NCBI GenBank assembly: GCA_027531565.1 | Contig: JAPZSB010000005.1 | Coordinates: 248,001 to 312,000, forward strand | Origin: Beijerinckiaceae bacterium | GTDB lineage: Bacteria; Pseudomonadota; Alphaproteobacteria; Rhizobiales; Beijerinckiaceae | Length of the DNA stretch: 64,000 nt | Direction: 5' to 3' | Part shown: piece after piece, positions 1 through 9,191 of the stretch | Position numbering within the stretch: position 1 is the first letter of the stretch | Layout: every line of letters begins with the position of its first letter | Notes under the pieces: generated by a model | What the model was told of the DNA's origin: nothing | The model's database searches: none | The model's input: only the letters and a program-made list of their open reading frames with translations | Translations under genes and position numbers: made by a program

Positions 1-551
1 AGATTGGCGAGTTCCCGGTTCTTGAGCCAGAATTCCCAGACATCGGCGTAGGTCACCGGCACCTGCGAGCGGCTCTTCACCTCGCGGATATAGGCGGCCA
101 GTTCGGCCGGCGAACGGTCGCGGCGCAGCAGCACCTCGTTGCCGACGATGATCGCCCGCACGACATCGGGGTAGCGCGCGGCCAGTGCGATGGCAGCCTC
201 GACCTGCACGCTGTTGCGCATGATGTCATCGCCGATCCAGATGCCGAGATAGACCTTCATGTTCAGCTTGCGCGCGATGCCCGGCACGTGCTGGCTGCCG
301 AAATCGGTCGCGTAGGTCCGTACGCAATCCGTCAGGGCCCGGACGCGCTTCATATCCTCCTCGACCTGCTCTGCCTCGATCCGGGTCGAGAGGTCGAACG
401 GGCTCTGATGCGAGCGGAACGGCGCGAAGGAGACGCAATAGATCGGCTCGCGCACGGTCGAGGACGAAACGACGACAGGGGCGCCCATCCACATCCAGAA
501 CCCGGCGATCAGGGCGGCAACGGCGACCAGGAGAGCAACGGCGATGCGCAT
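1..551 (-). CDS. GH17-like / beta-(1-6)-glucan synthase-type protein, N-terminal part (runs off window start)
   Basis: Reverse translation from ATG at 551 gives MRIAVALLVAVAALIAGFWMWMGAPVVVSSSTVREPIYCVSFAPFRSHQSPFDL...VRTYATDFGSQHVPGIARKLNMKVYLGIWIGDD...VVRAIIVGNEVLLRRDRSPAELAAYIREVKSRSQVPVTYADVWEFWLKNREL; N-terminal TM segment and GH17-like core including the GNEVL motif. Not in the ORF track because it is open at the edge. Confidence 0.75.
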   Translation of the reverse strand, partial: MRIAVALLVAVAALIAGFWMWMGAPVVVSSSTVREPIYCVSFAPFRSHQSPFDLSTRIEAEQVEEDMKRVRALTDCVRTYATDFGSQHVPGIARKLNMKVYLGIWIGDDIMRNSVQVEAAIALAARYPDVVRAIIVGNEVLLRRDRSPAELAAYIREVKSRSQVPVTYADVWEFWLKNRELAN

Positions 552-716
552 GGAATCCCCAAGAGTTCGGAGGTGCTGGACGGCTGGGCAACCGCGCGGC
601 CGAAATGGCCGCAGCCGGGTGCTTGCTGATCCGATTAGGCAGGGATTGCGCGGCTGGCAACACTGCTCGTGACGGATGGCGGCCATGTGCCCCTGATTTT
701 TCTCATGCAGACTAAC

Positions 717-732
717 ATGTCAGTCTTGACAT
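717..732. promoter_or_regulatory. Perfect dyad ATGTCA-N4-TGACAT, candidate GntR/FCD operator
   Basis: ATGTCAGTCTTGACAT lies about 42 bp upstream of the likely ATG (774) of the DapA-family gene that is followed by a GntR regulator gene. Confidence 0.45.
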
Positions 733-773
733 CAGCATCAGGTCAGCGGAGTTTCGGTGCGAGTGAGGGATTC

Positions 774-1682
774 ATGACACCGAGATCGACTGCTGGCCGC
801 ATCGGCCTGAACTGCGCGCTTTCCACCCCGTTCCGGCCGGATGGCCAGGTCTGCCTGACGCGGCTGGTCGAGCATGCCCGATGGGTGCTCGCCAATGGCT
901 GCGACAGCTTCACCCTGTTCGGCACGACCGGCGAGGGCGCCTCGCTGGGTCATGCCGAGCGCAACCGAATGCTGGGCGCCGTCGGCGCGGCGGGGATCGA
1001 TCTGCGCAGCAAGGTGATCGTCGGCGTCTCGGCCGCCACGCTGGATGATGCGGTCGAACAGGCCCGCACCGGCTATGCCATGGGCTGCCGCGCGTTGCTT
1101 CTGGCGCCGCCCTTCTATTTCGGCAATGCCAGTGACGAGGGGCTGTTCAGCTTCTTTGCTGCAATGTTCGACCAGCTTGGTGGCCAGTTGCGGGACGTGA
1201 TCCTCTATCACATCCCGGGCATGACCCGGAACGGCATCTCGGTCGAGCTGACCCAGCGCCTCGCCAAGGCCTATCCCGGGGTGATCATCGGCGTGAAGGA
1301 TTCCAATGGCGACTGGAATGCCACAGAGCGCCGCCTCACCGAACTGCCGGGCCTGCAGATCCTCGTGGGTGATGAGCGCCAGCTCGCGCGCGCCGTGCGC
1401 TCCGGCGGCGCCGGCAGCATCTGCGGTCTCGCGAATATCGCGCCGGACCTGCTCCGCCCGCTCGCCAATGAGGGCAAGGATGATCCGCGCATCAATGCGA
1501 TGGTCGATGCCATCCTCAAGCATTCCTTCATGTCCGCCATCAAGGCGATGATTGCCGAGCGCAACGGCGATCCCGGCTGGCGGGTGATGCGGGCGCCGCT
1601 CGACCCGATGACGGAAGCGGCCGCACGCGAACTGGCGGCCACCCTCGCGGCCCTGCGCGCCGGCGCCAGCGCGGCGGCATGA
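774..1682 (+). CDS. Dihydrodipicolinate synthase/N-acetylneuraminate lyase family aldolase
   Basis: GTTGEG, LYHIPG (Tyr) and IGVKDSNGDW (Schiff-base Lys) motifs; ATG at 774 preceded by gaggga; ORF open from 669. Confidence 0.9.
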   Translation: MTPRSTAGRIGLNCALSTPFRPDGQVCLTRLVEHARWVLANGCDSFTLFGTTGEGASLGHAERNRMLGAVGAAGIDLRSKVIVGVSAATLDDAVEQARTGYAMGCRALLLAPPFYFGNASDEGLFSFFAAMFDQLGGQLRDVILYHIPGMTRNGISVELTQRLAKAYPGVIIGVKDSNGDWNATERRLTELPGLQILVGDERQLARAVRSGGAGSICGLANIAPDLLRPLANEGKDDPRINAMVDAILKHSFMSAIKAMIAERNGDPGWRVMRAPLDPMTEAAARELAATLAALRAGASAAA

Positions 1683-1683
1683 C

Positions 1684-2340
1684 ATGAATACAGCCCCGGT
1701 CAAGCTTCGCGAACGGGCCTACGAAAGCTTCACGGAGCGGCTCCTCTCGCGCGAGATCCGGCCGGGGCAATTCATTTCCCAGCGGGAACTGGTCGAACTG
1801 ACCGGCCTGCCGCTGGGTGCGATCCGCGAGCTGATCCCCCGGCTCGAGGCCGAAGGGTTGATCACCACCGTGCCCCAGCGGGGAATGCAGGTTGCACATG
1901 TGGACCTCAGCCTGATCCGGAATGCCTACCAGTTCCGGCTCTTCCTCGAGACACAGGCCACCGCGCTCTTCGCCCATGCCCGGTCGGATGCGGCGGTCGA
2001 GGCGCTGCGGGCCAGCCATGAGCGGATCATCTCCCGCGCCGAAGCTGGCGAGCGCGAGACCCTGATCGCCGATGCCGAGGCGACGGACCGTTCCCTCCAT
2101 GAAGCGGTGATCGACCATCTCGATAACGAGATCATCTCCAACGCCTTCCGCGTGAACTGGATCAAGATCCGCCTGATCCGCCAGAACGAGACCCGGCTTT
2201 ACGCCGATCTCGTCATCCCGGTGATGCGGGATCATCTCAAGGTCATCGAGGCCATCGAGCGCAAGGATGCCGAGGACGCTGTGGCCGCGATGGCCTTCCA
2301 TATCAACCAGGCCCGGAGCCGGGCCATCAATATCGAATGA
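1684..2340 (+). CDS. GntR family transcriptional regulator (FCD/FadR subfamily)
   Basis: N-terminal winged HTH (LLSREIRPGQFISQRELVELTGLPLGAIRELIPRLEAEGLI) and helical C-terminal domain. Confidence 0.9.
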   Translation: MNTAPVKLRERAYESFTERLLSREIRPGQFISQRELVELTGLPLGAIRELIPRLEAEGLITTVPQRGMQVAHVDLSLIRNAYQFRLFLETQATALFAHARSDAAVEALRASHERIISRAEAGERETLIADAEATDRSLHEAVIDHLDNEIISNAFRVNWIKIRLIRQNETRLYADLVIPVMRDHLKVIEAIERKDAEDAVAAMAFHINQARSRAINIE

Positions 2341-2381
2341 CAGATCAGAGGCCGTGAACGGCCCATTTCGGAGGAAAGACC

Positions 2382-3374
2382 ATGACGAGGATCGATCGAC
2401 GCGGGTTCCTGGCCGGCACGACCCTGGCCGGCGCCACTCTGGCCATGCCAGCCGTCCTGCGCGCGCAGGCCACCACCATCCGCTGGGGCGAATTGCTGGC
2501 CGCCACCCATCCGCAGGTGCAGATGGTCCAGCGCATTGCCGCCGATGTGAAGCAGAAGACGAACGGGCGCATCGACATCCAGGTCTTTCCGGGCGGCCAG
2601 CTCGGCTCCGGCAAGGACATGATGGAATCGGTCTCCGCCGGTGCGCTGCAATTCACCACCGATGGCGCGGGCGCGCTCGGCGCCTTCCTCCCGGCCCTGA
2701 CGCTGGTCGAGGCGCCGTATCTCTGGCGCGACGCCGCCCATCTTGCGAAGGTGAAGGATACGCCGATCTTCGCGAAGATGAACGAGGAGCTTTCTGCCAA
2801 GCGCGGCATGCGGATGCTCAACGTGACCTATTATGGCAAGCGCCATCTCACCACCGGCAACAAGGCCGTCCGCACCCCGGCCGACTTGGTCGGCTTCAAG
2901 CTGCGGGTGCCTCCGGTCGATGTCTTCCAGGCCATGGCCGATGCCTGGGGCGCCAAGGCAACGCCGATCGCCTTCCCGGAACTCTATCTCGCGCTCAGCC
3001 AGGGCGCGGTGGACGGGCAGGAGAACCCGCTGCCGACCATCCAGTCGGGCAAGTTCTTCGAGGTCCAGAAATTCCTCGTCCTCACCGAGCATATCATCAC
3101 GCCGCGCATGATCATCGTGAATGACGGTTTCTGGAAGAGCCTGCCGGCCGCCGATCGCGGCCTGCTGCAGGCCGCCTTCGATGCCGGCGCGGCCTGGCAG
3201 GACAAGGAACTGCTCGGCCAGGAGGCCAATCTCGTCGCCACGCTCAAGGGCGCCGGCATGACCGTGATCGAGCCGGATCTCGAGGCCTTCCGCAAGCCGG
3301 TCCTTGCCACGGTTCCTGCCAAGTTCGAGGCGCGCTGGGGCAAGGGTTCCTTCGATACGCTGAAGGCGCTCTGA
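2382..3374 (+). CDS. TRAP transporter substrate-binding protein (DctP family)
   Basis: Twin-arginine-like signal MTRIDRRGFLAGTTLAG; DctP features (VFPGGQLGSGKDMMESVSAGALQF, GVDGQENPLPTI-like); followed by DctQ and DctM. Confidence 0.93.
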   Translation: MTRIDRRGFLAGTTLAGATLAMPAVLRAQATTIRWGELLAATHPQVQMVQRIAADVKQKTNGRIDIQVFPGGQLGSGKDMMESVSAGALQFTTDGAGALGAFLPALTLVEAPYLWRDAAHLAKVKDTPIFAKMNEELSAKRGMRMLNVTYYGKRHLTTGNKAVRTPADLVGFKLRVPPVDVFQAMADAWGAKATPIAFPELYLALSQGAVDGQENPLPTIQSGKFFEVQKFLVLTEHIITPRMIIVNDGFWKSLPAADRGLLQAAFDAGAAWQDKELLGQEANLVATLKGAGMTVIEPDLEAFRKPVLATVPAKFEARWGKGSFDTLKAL

Positions 3375-3381
3375 GGTGAGG

Positions 3382-3399
3382 CGGGCCGGTTTCCGCCCG
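3382..3399 (+). terminator. GC-rich hairpin between dctP-like and dctQ-like genes (possible attenuator or mRNA stabiliser)
   Basis: CGGG(c)CGG-ttt-CCGCCCG, 7-bp stem with a one-nt bulge; no clear U-tract. Confidence 0.35.
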
Positions 3400-3431
3400 G
3401 CGGCCGGCCTGATCCCGGTTCTGGACAGACC

Positions 3432-3926
3432 ATGACGATCCTGTCGCATTTGACTGACCGTGCCTTGCGCGGGATGGCGATGCTGCTGATGGCAGCCCTG
3501 CTGCTCTCGGTCGTGGCCGGGGTGGTGGCGCGCGCCATCGGCCAGCCGCTCGCCTGGACGGACGAGGCGGCGCAGAACCTGCTGGTCTGGACCGGCTTTG
3601 TCGGCCTGATGATAGCGGCCCGGCGGCGCAGCCATATCCGCATCACCATACTGGTCGACCTGCTGCCAGACGCGCTGGCGCGGCTCGCGGAGATCGCCAT
3701 CCGGCTGGCCGTTATCGTCTTCGCCATCCAGCTGATCCGCTACGGCACGCCGCTGATCGGCCGGAACTGGGATATCGAATGGGTTAGCCTGCCCCTCCCG
3801 GCCGGGTTGCTCTACCTGCCGATCCCCTTCACCGCCGCATTGCTTGTCGTGCAGGCGCTGGCAGAAGCGGTGCAGATCGCGCGGCATGGCCCGCAGGCGG
3901 GCACTGGGGGAGGCATGACGCTGTGA
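3432..3926 (+). CDS. TRAP transporter small permease (DctQ family)
   Basis: Four hydrophobic segments; ATDEAAQNLLVWTGFVG-type motif; position between DctP and DctM genes. Confidence 0.9.
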   Translation: MTILSHLTDRALRGMAMLLMAALLLSVVAGVVARAIGQPLAWTDEAAQNLLVWTGFVGLMIAARRRSHIRITILVDLLPDALARLAEIAIRLAVIVFAIQLIRYGTPLIGRNWDIEWVSLPLPAGLLYLPIPFTAALLVVQALAEAVQIARHGPQAGTGGGMTL

Positions 3927-5209
3927 CCGCGACGATGGGCTATATCCTGCTCGGCTGGTTCGGCGCCTTGCTGGCGGGCATTCCGCTCTTCGCGTCGATG
4001 GGGCTGGCCGCCTTCGCGTTCGTGGCTTTGGCCGGCATTCCCGCCGGCATCGTGCCGCAGAAGATCGCCCAGGCTGCCAATTCCTTTCCGCTTCTGGCCG
4101 CGCCGCTTTTCATCCTGATGGGCAACATCATGAATTCGGCCGGCGTGACCGACCGGATCTTCGCCTTTGCGACCGCTTGCGTCGGCTGGCTTCGCGGCGG
4201 GCTCTGCCATGCCAATATCCTGGCCAGCGTGATCTTCGCCGGCATGTCCGGCTCGGCCGTCGCCGATGCCGGCGGTGTCGGCACGCTGGAGATCAAGGCG
4301 ATGCGCGACGAGGGCTACGATCCCGAGACCGCCGCGGCCATCACGGCCGCCTCGGCGACGATCGGCCCGATCATCCCGCCCTCGCTGCCTCTGGTTGTCT
4401 ATGGCGTCTCGGCGGATGTCTCGATTGGCGGCCTTTTCCTCGCGGGCGTCATTCCGGGCCTTCTCATGGCCGGTGCGCTGATGCTGATGGTGTCGGAGGT
4501 CGCGCGCAGGCGGAACATGCCGCGCCATCCGTTCCCGGGTCTCCGCGAGGTCTGGGTTGCCTACAGGCGTGCCCACTGGGCGCTGATGACGCCCGTCATC
4601 CTGTTCGGCGGCATGATCGCGGGCTGGTTCACCCCCACCGAGGCGGCCGGCGTGGCCACGGTCTATGCGCTGGTCCTCGGCTTGTTCGTCTACCGCGATT
4701 TCAGCCTGCGTGACCTGCCGGACCTCATCGTCGACACGGTCGAGACTACCGGAGTCGTTCTCGCACTGGTCATGACCGCCGCCGCATTGGCCTGGTGCCT
4801 TTCCATCTCGCGCATTCCCCAGACCGTCGGCCCGATGATCGTCGACTGGATCGGCAATCCGCTGATCTTCCTTCTGGCCGTGAATGGCCTGCTGCTGGTG
4901 GTCGGCTGCTTCATGGAAGCCCTGGCCGCCATGCTGATCCTGATCCCGATCCTGACCCCCGCCGCTGCACAGTTCGGGATCGACCCGATCCAGTTCGGGC
5001 TGATCTTCGTGCTCAACCTGATGATCGGCACGATCACCCCGCCCGTCGGCGTGGTCCTGTTCGTCACCGCGAAAATCGCCAATATCTCCTTCGAGGCCAT
5101 GTCCCGTGCCATCCTGCCCTGGCTGCTGCCACTGATCGCCGTGTTGCTGGCGATTACGCTCTGGCCGCCGCTGACCACTTTTCTGCCCAGGCTCGTGATG
5201 GGACGCTGA
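3923..5209 (+). CDS. TRAP transporter large permease (DctM family)
   Basis: GMSGSAVADAGGVGTLEIKAM, TPTEAAGVA and MIGTITPPVGVVLFV motifs; overlaps dctQ by 4 bp. Confidence 0.95.
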   Translation: MTATMGYILLGWFGALLAGIPLFASMGLAAFAFVALAGIPAGIVPQKIAQAANSFPLLAAPLFILMGNIMNSAGVTDRIFAFATACVGWLRGGLCHANILASVIFAGMSGSAVADAGGVGTLEIKAMRDEGYDPETAAAITAASATIGPIIPPSLPLVVYGVSADVSIGGLFLAGVIPGLLMAGALMLMVSEVARRRNMPRHPFPGLREVWVAYRRAHWALMTPVILFGGMIAGWFTPTEAAGVATVYALVLGLFVYRDFSLRDLPDLIVDTVETTGVVLALVMTAAALAWCLSISRIPQTVGPMIVDWIGNPLIFLLAVNGLLLVVGCFMEALAAMLILIPILTPAAAQFGIDPIQFGLIFVLNLMIGTITPPVGVVLFVTAKIANISFEAMSRAILPWLLPLIAVLLAITLWPPLTTFLPRLVMGR

Positions 5210-6225
5210 TGACCGGAATTGCCACCCGCACCCTCGGACGGACAGGCCTTTCCGTCAGCGCGATCGGCTTCGGCGCCGCGCCTCTCGGCGATCTCTACCG
5301 GCTGATCGACGATGAAGAGGCGATTGCTTCCGTTACGGCGGCGATCGATGCCGGCGTGACGCTGATCGATACCTCCCCGCTTTATGGCCATGGCCTCGCC
5401 GAGCATCGCGTCGGCACCGCGATCCGCCGCGCTGGCCGCGACCGCGTCGTGCTGTCGACCAAGGTCGGCCGCTGGATGAGCCCGGCCCGGGGCGCGTGGG
5501 ACCGCGAGGGCTATGCCGGCGGCCTGCCTTTCGCCGCCACGCTTGATTATTCCTATGACGGGACGATGCGCTCGCTCGAGCAATCGCTCCTGCGCCTCGG
5601 GACTGACCGGATCGACATCGCGCTCATCCATGATGTTGACCGTCGCAACCATGGCGATGCAGTCGACCAGCGTTTCGCGGAGGCTCTGGCCGGCGCGTGG
5701 CGCGCGCTGTTCCGCCTGCGCGAGCAGGGAGTGATCCGCGCCATCGGAATTGGCGTCAACGAGGTCGAGATCTGCCTCCGCTTCGCCGATCATTGCGATC
5801 TCGACTGCCTGCTGCTCGCCGGGCGCTACTCCCTGCTCGAGCAGGGCGCACTCGATGCCCTGTTCCCGTTGGCGGAGGCGCGCGGCATCGGCATCCTGCT
5901 CGGCGGGGTGTTCAATTCCGGCATTCTCGCCACCGGTGCCGTTCCCGGCGCGAAATACGACTATGCCGATGCCACCGAGCCGGTTCTCGACCGGGTTCGC
6001 CGGATCGAGGCGCTCTGCGCCCGGCATGGCGTGGCCTTGCCGGCGGCGGCGATGCATTTCGCCCGTGCACATCCGGCGGTTTCGAGCGTGGTGCTCGGGG
6101 CTGTCACGCCGGCGGAGATCCGCCGCAATCTTGACGGCTGGTCGACGGTTGTTCCGACCGCCTTCTGGCAGGACCTGCGCGAGGCCGGGCTGATCGACCC
6201 GCGCGCGCCGAGGGGGGAGGGATAA
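5209..6225 (+). CDS. Aldo/keto reductase, L-fucose/D-threo-aldose 1-dehydrogenase-like
   Basis: RTLGRTGLSVSAIGFGAAPLGDLY, DTSPLYGHGLAEHRVG, LSTKVGRW; ATGA overlap with DctM stop. Real start is internal to the listed 4795 ORF. Confidence 0.85.
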   Translation: MTGIATRTLGRTGLSVSAIGFGAAPLGDLYRLIDDEEAIASVTAAIDAGVTLIDTSPLYGHGLAEHRVGTAIRRAGRDRVVLSTKVGRWMSPARGAWDREGYAGGLPFAATLDYSYDGTMRSLEQSLLRLGTDRIDIALIHDVDRRNHGDAVDQRFAEALAGAWRALFRLREQGVIRAIGIGVNEVEICLRFADHCDLDCLLLAGRYSLLEQGALDALFPLAEARGIGILLGGVFNSGILATGAVPGAKYDYADATEPVLDRVRRIEALCARHGVALPAAAMHFARAHPAVSSVVLGAVTPAEIRRNLDGWSTVVPTAFWQDLREAGLIDPRAPRGEG

Positions 6226-7070
6226 TGCGGATCGACGCCCACCAGCACTACTGGAGCCTCGCTCGCGGCGATTATGGCTGGCTGACGCCTGAACTTGCGG
6301 CGATCCACCGGGATTTCGGCCCGACGGATCTCGCGCCGCACCTCGCGGCAGGCCGCATCGACCGGACCCTTCTTGTGCAGGCCGCGCCGACCGAAGCCGA
6401 GACGCGTTACCTGCTCGATCTCGCAGCCCGGCATGAGACCATCGCCGGCGTGGTCGGCTGGGTGGATTTCGACGCACCGGATGCGCCGCGGCGTGTGGCT
6501 GCGCTGGCGACTGATCCGCTGCTGGTCGGTCTGCGGCCGATGATCCACGATATTGCCGATCCGGACTGGATGCTTGGTCCATCCATTCTGCCGGTCCTGC
6601 GGGCCATGATGGATGAGGGGCTGGTTTTCGACGCGCTGGTCCGCCCGCCCCATCTTTCGCGCCTGATCGTCCTCGCGGACCGCATGCCCGACCTCGCGAT
6701 CGTGGTCGACCATGCCGCCAAGCCCCTGATACGTCAGCGCATTCAGGAACCTTGGTCGAGCGATCTCGCCGCCCTCGCGCGACGCCCGAATGTGGTGGTG
6801 AAGCTCTCGGGAATGCTCACCGAAGCGGCGCCGGGGGACGGCATGTACCACCTCTATCCCTTTATCCGCACGGTTCTGGAAGCCTTCGGGCCGGAGCGGA
6901 TCCTGTTCGGCTCGGATTGGCCGGTCCTCAACCTAGCCGGAACCTATGCGGACTGGCTCGACATTGTCGAACGGACGATGGCCGGGCTGTCCGGAGAGGC
7001 TCAGTCCGCCATCATGGGCGGCAATGCCGCCCGGATCTATCTTTCAAAAAGGGGACGGCGCCAATGTTGA
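6225..7070 (+). CDS. Amidohydrolase family protein, L-fuconolactonase-like (COG3618 type)
   Basis: MRIDAHQHYWSLARGDYGWL, ILFGSDWPVLNLAGTYADW; overlaps the AKR stop by 1 bp. Confidence 0.88.
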   Translation: MRIDAHQHYWSLARGDYGWLTPELAAIHRDFGPTDLAPHLAAGRIDRTLLVQAAPTEAETRYLLDLAARHETIAGVVGWVDFDAPDAPRRVAALATDPLLVGLRPMIHDIADPDWMLGPSILPVLRAMMDEGLVFDALVRPPHLSRLIVLADRMPDLAIVVDHAAKPLIRQRIQEPWSSDLAALARRPNVVVKLSGMLTEAAPGDGMYHLYPFIRTVLEAFGPERILFGSDWPVLNLAGTYADWLDIVERTMAGLSGEAQSAIMGGNAARIYLSKRGRRQC

Positions 7071-7510
7071 AGGGGATTGATCCACGGCTCCCGCCGGACC
7101 TGCTCCACATCCTCGCCCGGATGGGCCATGGCGACGATCTCGCCATCGTCGATGGCAATCATCCGGCCGAGACGGTCGCTGCCGCCACGGTGACGGGCGA
7201 ATTGGTCCGCCTGCCCGGGCTCACGGTCGATGCCGTGCTGGAGGCCGTCCTGACGCTCTTTCCGCTGGATGATTTCACCGATGATCCCATTCGCTTCATG
7301 CAGGTTGTCGGCAAGCCGGAAGAGCGCCCGGACGCTGTGCAGGCGATGGAAGGGGTGGCGCGTCGCGCCGGCTATGCGGGGCGGTTTCATGCCCTGGAGC
7401 GCTTTGCCTTCTACGCTGCTGCGAAAGGCGCTTTTGCCGTGGTCCAATGCGGCGAGCGTCGCCTCTACGGCAATGTCCTCATCCGGATGGGCGCCCTCGC
7501 GCCCGGCTGA
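7064..7510 (+). CDS. RbsD/FucU family sugar mutarotase (fucose mutarotase-like)
   Basis: MLKGIDPRLPPDLLHILARMGHGDDLAIVDGNHPAET, C-terminal AFAVVQCGERRLYGNVLIRMG; start internal to ORF 6752..7510. Confidence 0.92.
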   Translation: MLKGIDPRLPPDLLHILARMGHGDDLAIVDGNHPAETVAAATVTGELVRLPGLTVDAVLEAVLTLFPLDDFTDDPIRFMQVVGKPEERPDAVQAMEGVARRAGYAGRFHALERFAFYAAAKGAFAVVQCGERRLYGNVLIRMGALAPG

Positions 7511-7519
7511 TCGCGTAGC

Positions 7520-8395
7520 CTAGCGGTTGAACCGCACGCGGCCCGTCCCGGATACGTCGATCCCGCCAAGGCGGGCCGCATGGTCGCGGAAGGCCGCGCT
7601 GCGAAGGAACTCCCAGAAGGCCTGTTGTGCCGGCTCGAAATAGGTCCGGCGGCGCATCACAAGGTCGAAATTTTCCCAGGCGAGGGGCAGGAACGCGAGC
7701 CCGTGCGCCTCTGCCACCGCCCGCGTGGCGATTCCGCAATCGACGGTATCGGCACGAAGCGCGAAGGCGAGGTCCTGCCCGGTCTCGAAGGCAGGGCCTC
7801 GTGGCAGCGCGTCCACGTCAACCCCATGTTCCCGGGCCAGCTTTGCCAGCAACAACTGTGCTCCCGCGCCGGACTGCCTGTGGCCGAAGCGGATGCCCGA
7901 GGCGAAGGCATCGGCAAGGGTTTTGATCCCGCGCGGGTTCTCCGGGGGAAGAAGAAGTCCTTCCTCGCGGCGACTGAAATGGATCATCACGAGGTCGTTG
8001 AGGCCTGGCATCGTGGCGACGGATTCGAGATTGGCATCCGCACTGCCCGGCGCGTGCAGATGGATGGCCGCGATGGCCACCTCGTTCCGCGCCAGCCTTT
8101 CAAGTCCTGCCTCCGAACCGACGGCCAGCAGCGCAAGGCCAGAACCGGACCGGCGGGCCGCCCATTCCAGCAGCGGATCATGGCTGCCGCCGATGATCGC
8201 CGGCGGCGCGACCGGTCCCGGCAAGGCGGCCGACATGCCGGCCTCGATCCACCGGTCGAGAGCCGCTCGGGGGAAAAGCCATTTCCCGGTAACCTTGGAG
8301 CAGGGCACCTGTCCGGCAGCAGCCATGTCGTAGAGCTTCCGCTCCTTGAGGCCGAGATAGGCAGCCGCTTCTTCCGTCGACAGATAGGACGACAT
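7520..8395 (-). CDS. Excisionase/MerR-type HTH plus periplasmic-binding-protein-like domain regulator of the adjacent oxyanion transporter
   Basis: MSSYLSTEEAAAYLGLKERKLYDMAAAGQVPCSKVTGKWLFPRAALDRWI (HTH_17) followed by a PBP-like domain; divergent from tupBCA-like genes. Confidence 0.85.
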   Translation of the reverse strand: MSSYLSTEEAAAYLGLKERKLYDMAAAGQVPCSKVTGKWLFPRAALDRWIEAGMSAALPGPVAPPAIIGGSHDPLLEWAARRSGSGLALLAVGSEAGLERLARNEVAIAAIHLHAPGSADANLESVATMPGLNDLVMIHFSRREEGLLLPPENPRGIKTLADAFASGIRFGHRQSGAGAQLLLAKLAREHGVDVDALPRGPAFETGQDLAFALRADTVDCGIATRAVAEAHGLAFLPLAWENFDLVMRRRTYFEPAQQAFWEFLRSAAFRDHAARLGGIDVSGTGRVRFNR

Positions 8396-8420
8396 GCATA
8401 TACCTGCATTGATTAGCATT

Positions 8421-8439
8421 AATTCCAGGAATGGGAATT
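8421..8439. promoter_or_regulatory. Inverted repeat AATTCC-N7-GGAATT in the divergent intergenic region
   Basis: AATTCCAGGAATGGGAATT between the HTH/PBP regulator (start 8395) and the permease (start 8490). Confidence 0.35.
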
Positions 8440-8489
8440 TCTGAAGAAAATGCTTTCCGGCGTCAAGATGGCGCACTACATCCTTCGGC

Positions 8490-9191
8490 ATGGATGCTTT
8501 GGGGGCCATGCAGGCAGCCATCGGGCTGATGGTGTCGTTCGATCCGCAATTCCTGCAGATCGTCGGGCTGTCCCTGCGTGTCACGCTGTCGGCAGTCCTG
8601 CTCGCCGCGCTGATCGGCCTGCCGCTCGGTGCCTGGCTGGCCCTGTCCCGGTTTCGGGGACGATCTGCGCTGATCGTACTGATCAACGGCCTCATGGGGC
8701 TGCCACCGGTCGTCGCCGGACTCTTCGTCTTCCTGCTCCTGTCGCGGTCCGGCCCGCTTGGCCCGCTTGGCCTGCTCTTCACGCCCACGGCGATGGTAAT
8801 CGCCCAGACGATCCTCGTCCTGCCCATCGTGATTGCGCTGACCCGCAGCACGCTGGACGACCTCTGGCAGGAATATCGCGAACATCTGACTTCGCTGGGC
8901 CTGACCGGCTGGCGCGCCGTGCCGACCCTGCTCTGGGATGGCCGCTTCGCCCTGGCGACGGGGCTCCTGGCAGGGTTCGGGCGGGCGAGCGCGGAGGTGG
9001 GCGCCGTGCTGATCGTCGGTGGCAATATCGCGAACTACACCCGGACGATGACCACCACGATCGCCCTCGAAACCTCGAAGGGCGATCTGCCGCTGGCGCT
9101 CGGGCTGGGCCTCGTGCTGATGGCGCTGACGCTGGCGATCAACGCTGCCGGCTATGCCGCCAGCCGGATCGGCGCGCGTTTTGCCGGATGA
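8490..9191 (+). CDS. tupB: Tungstate/oxyanion ABC transporter permease (TupB-like)
   Basis: LSLRVTLSAVLLAALIGLPLGAWLAL, EVGAVLIVGGNIANYTRTMTTTIALETSKGD, typical of TupB. Confidence 0.85.
   Translation: MDALGAMQAAIGLMVSFDPQFLQIVGLSLRVTLSAVLLAALIGLPLGAWLALSRFRGRSALIVLINGLMGLPPVVAGLFVFLLLSRSGPLGPLGLLFTPTAMVIAQTILVLPIVIALTRSTLDDLWQEYREHLTSLGLTGWRAVPTLLWDGRFALATGLLAGFGRASAEVGAVLIVGGNIANYTRTMTTTIALETSKGDLPLALGLGLVLMALTLAINAAGYAASRIGARFAG

Noticed and set aside
226-663. 145-aa minus-strand ORF at the window start
   Set aside because: Wrong frame; the adjacent frame from ATG at 551 gives a coherent membrane-anchored GH17-like protein continuing off the edge.
4690-6582. 630-aa minus-strand ORF
   Set aside because: Antisense to TRAP permease, AKR and amidohydrolase genes; no motifs.
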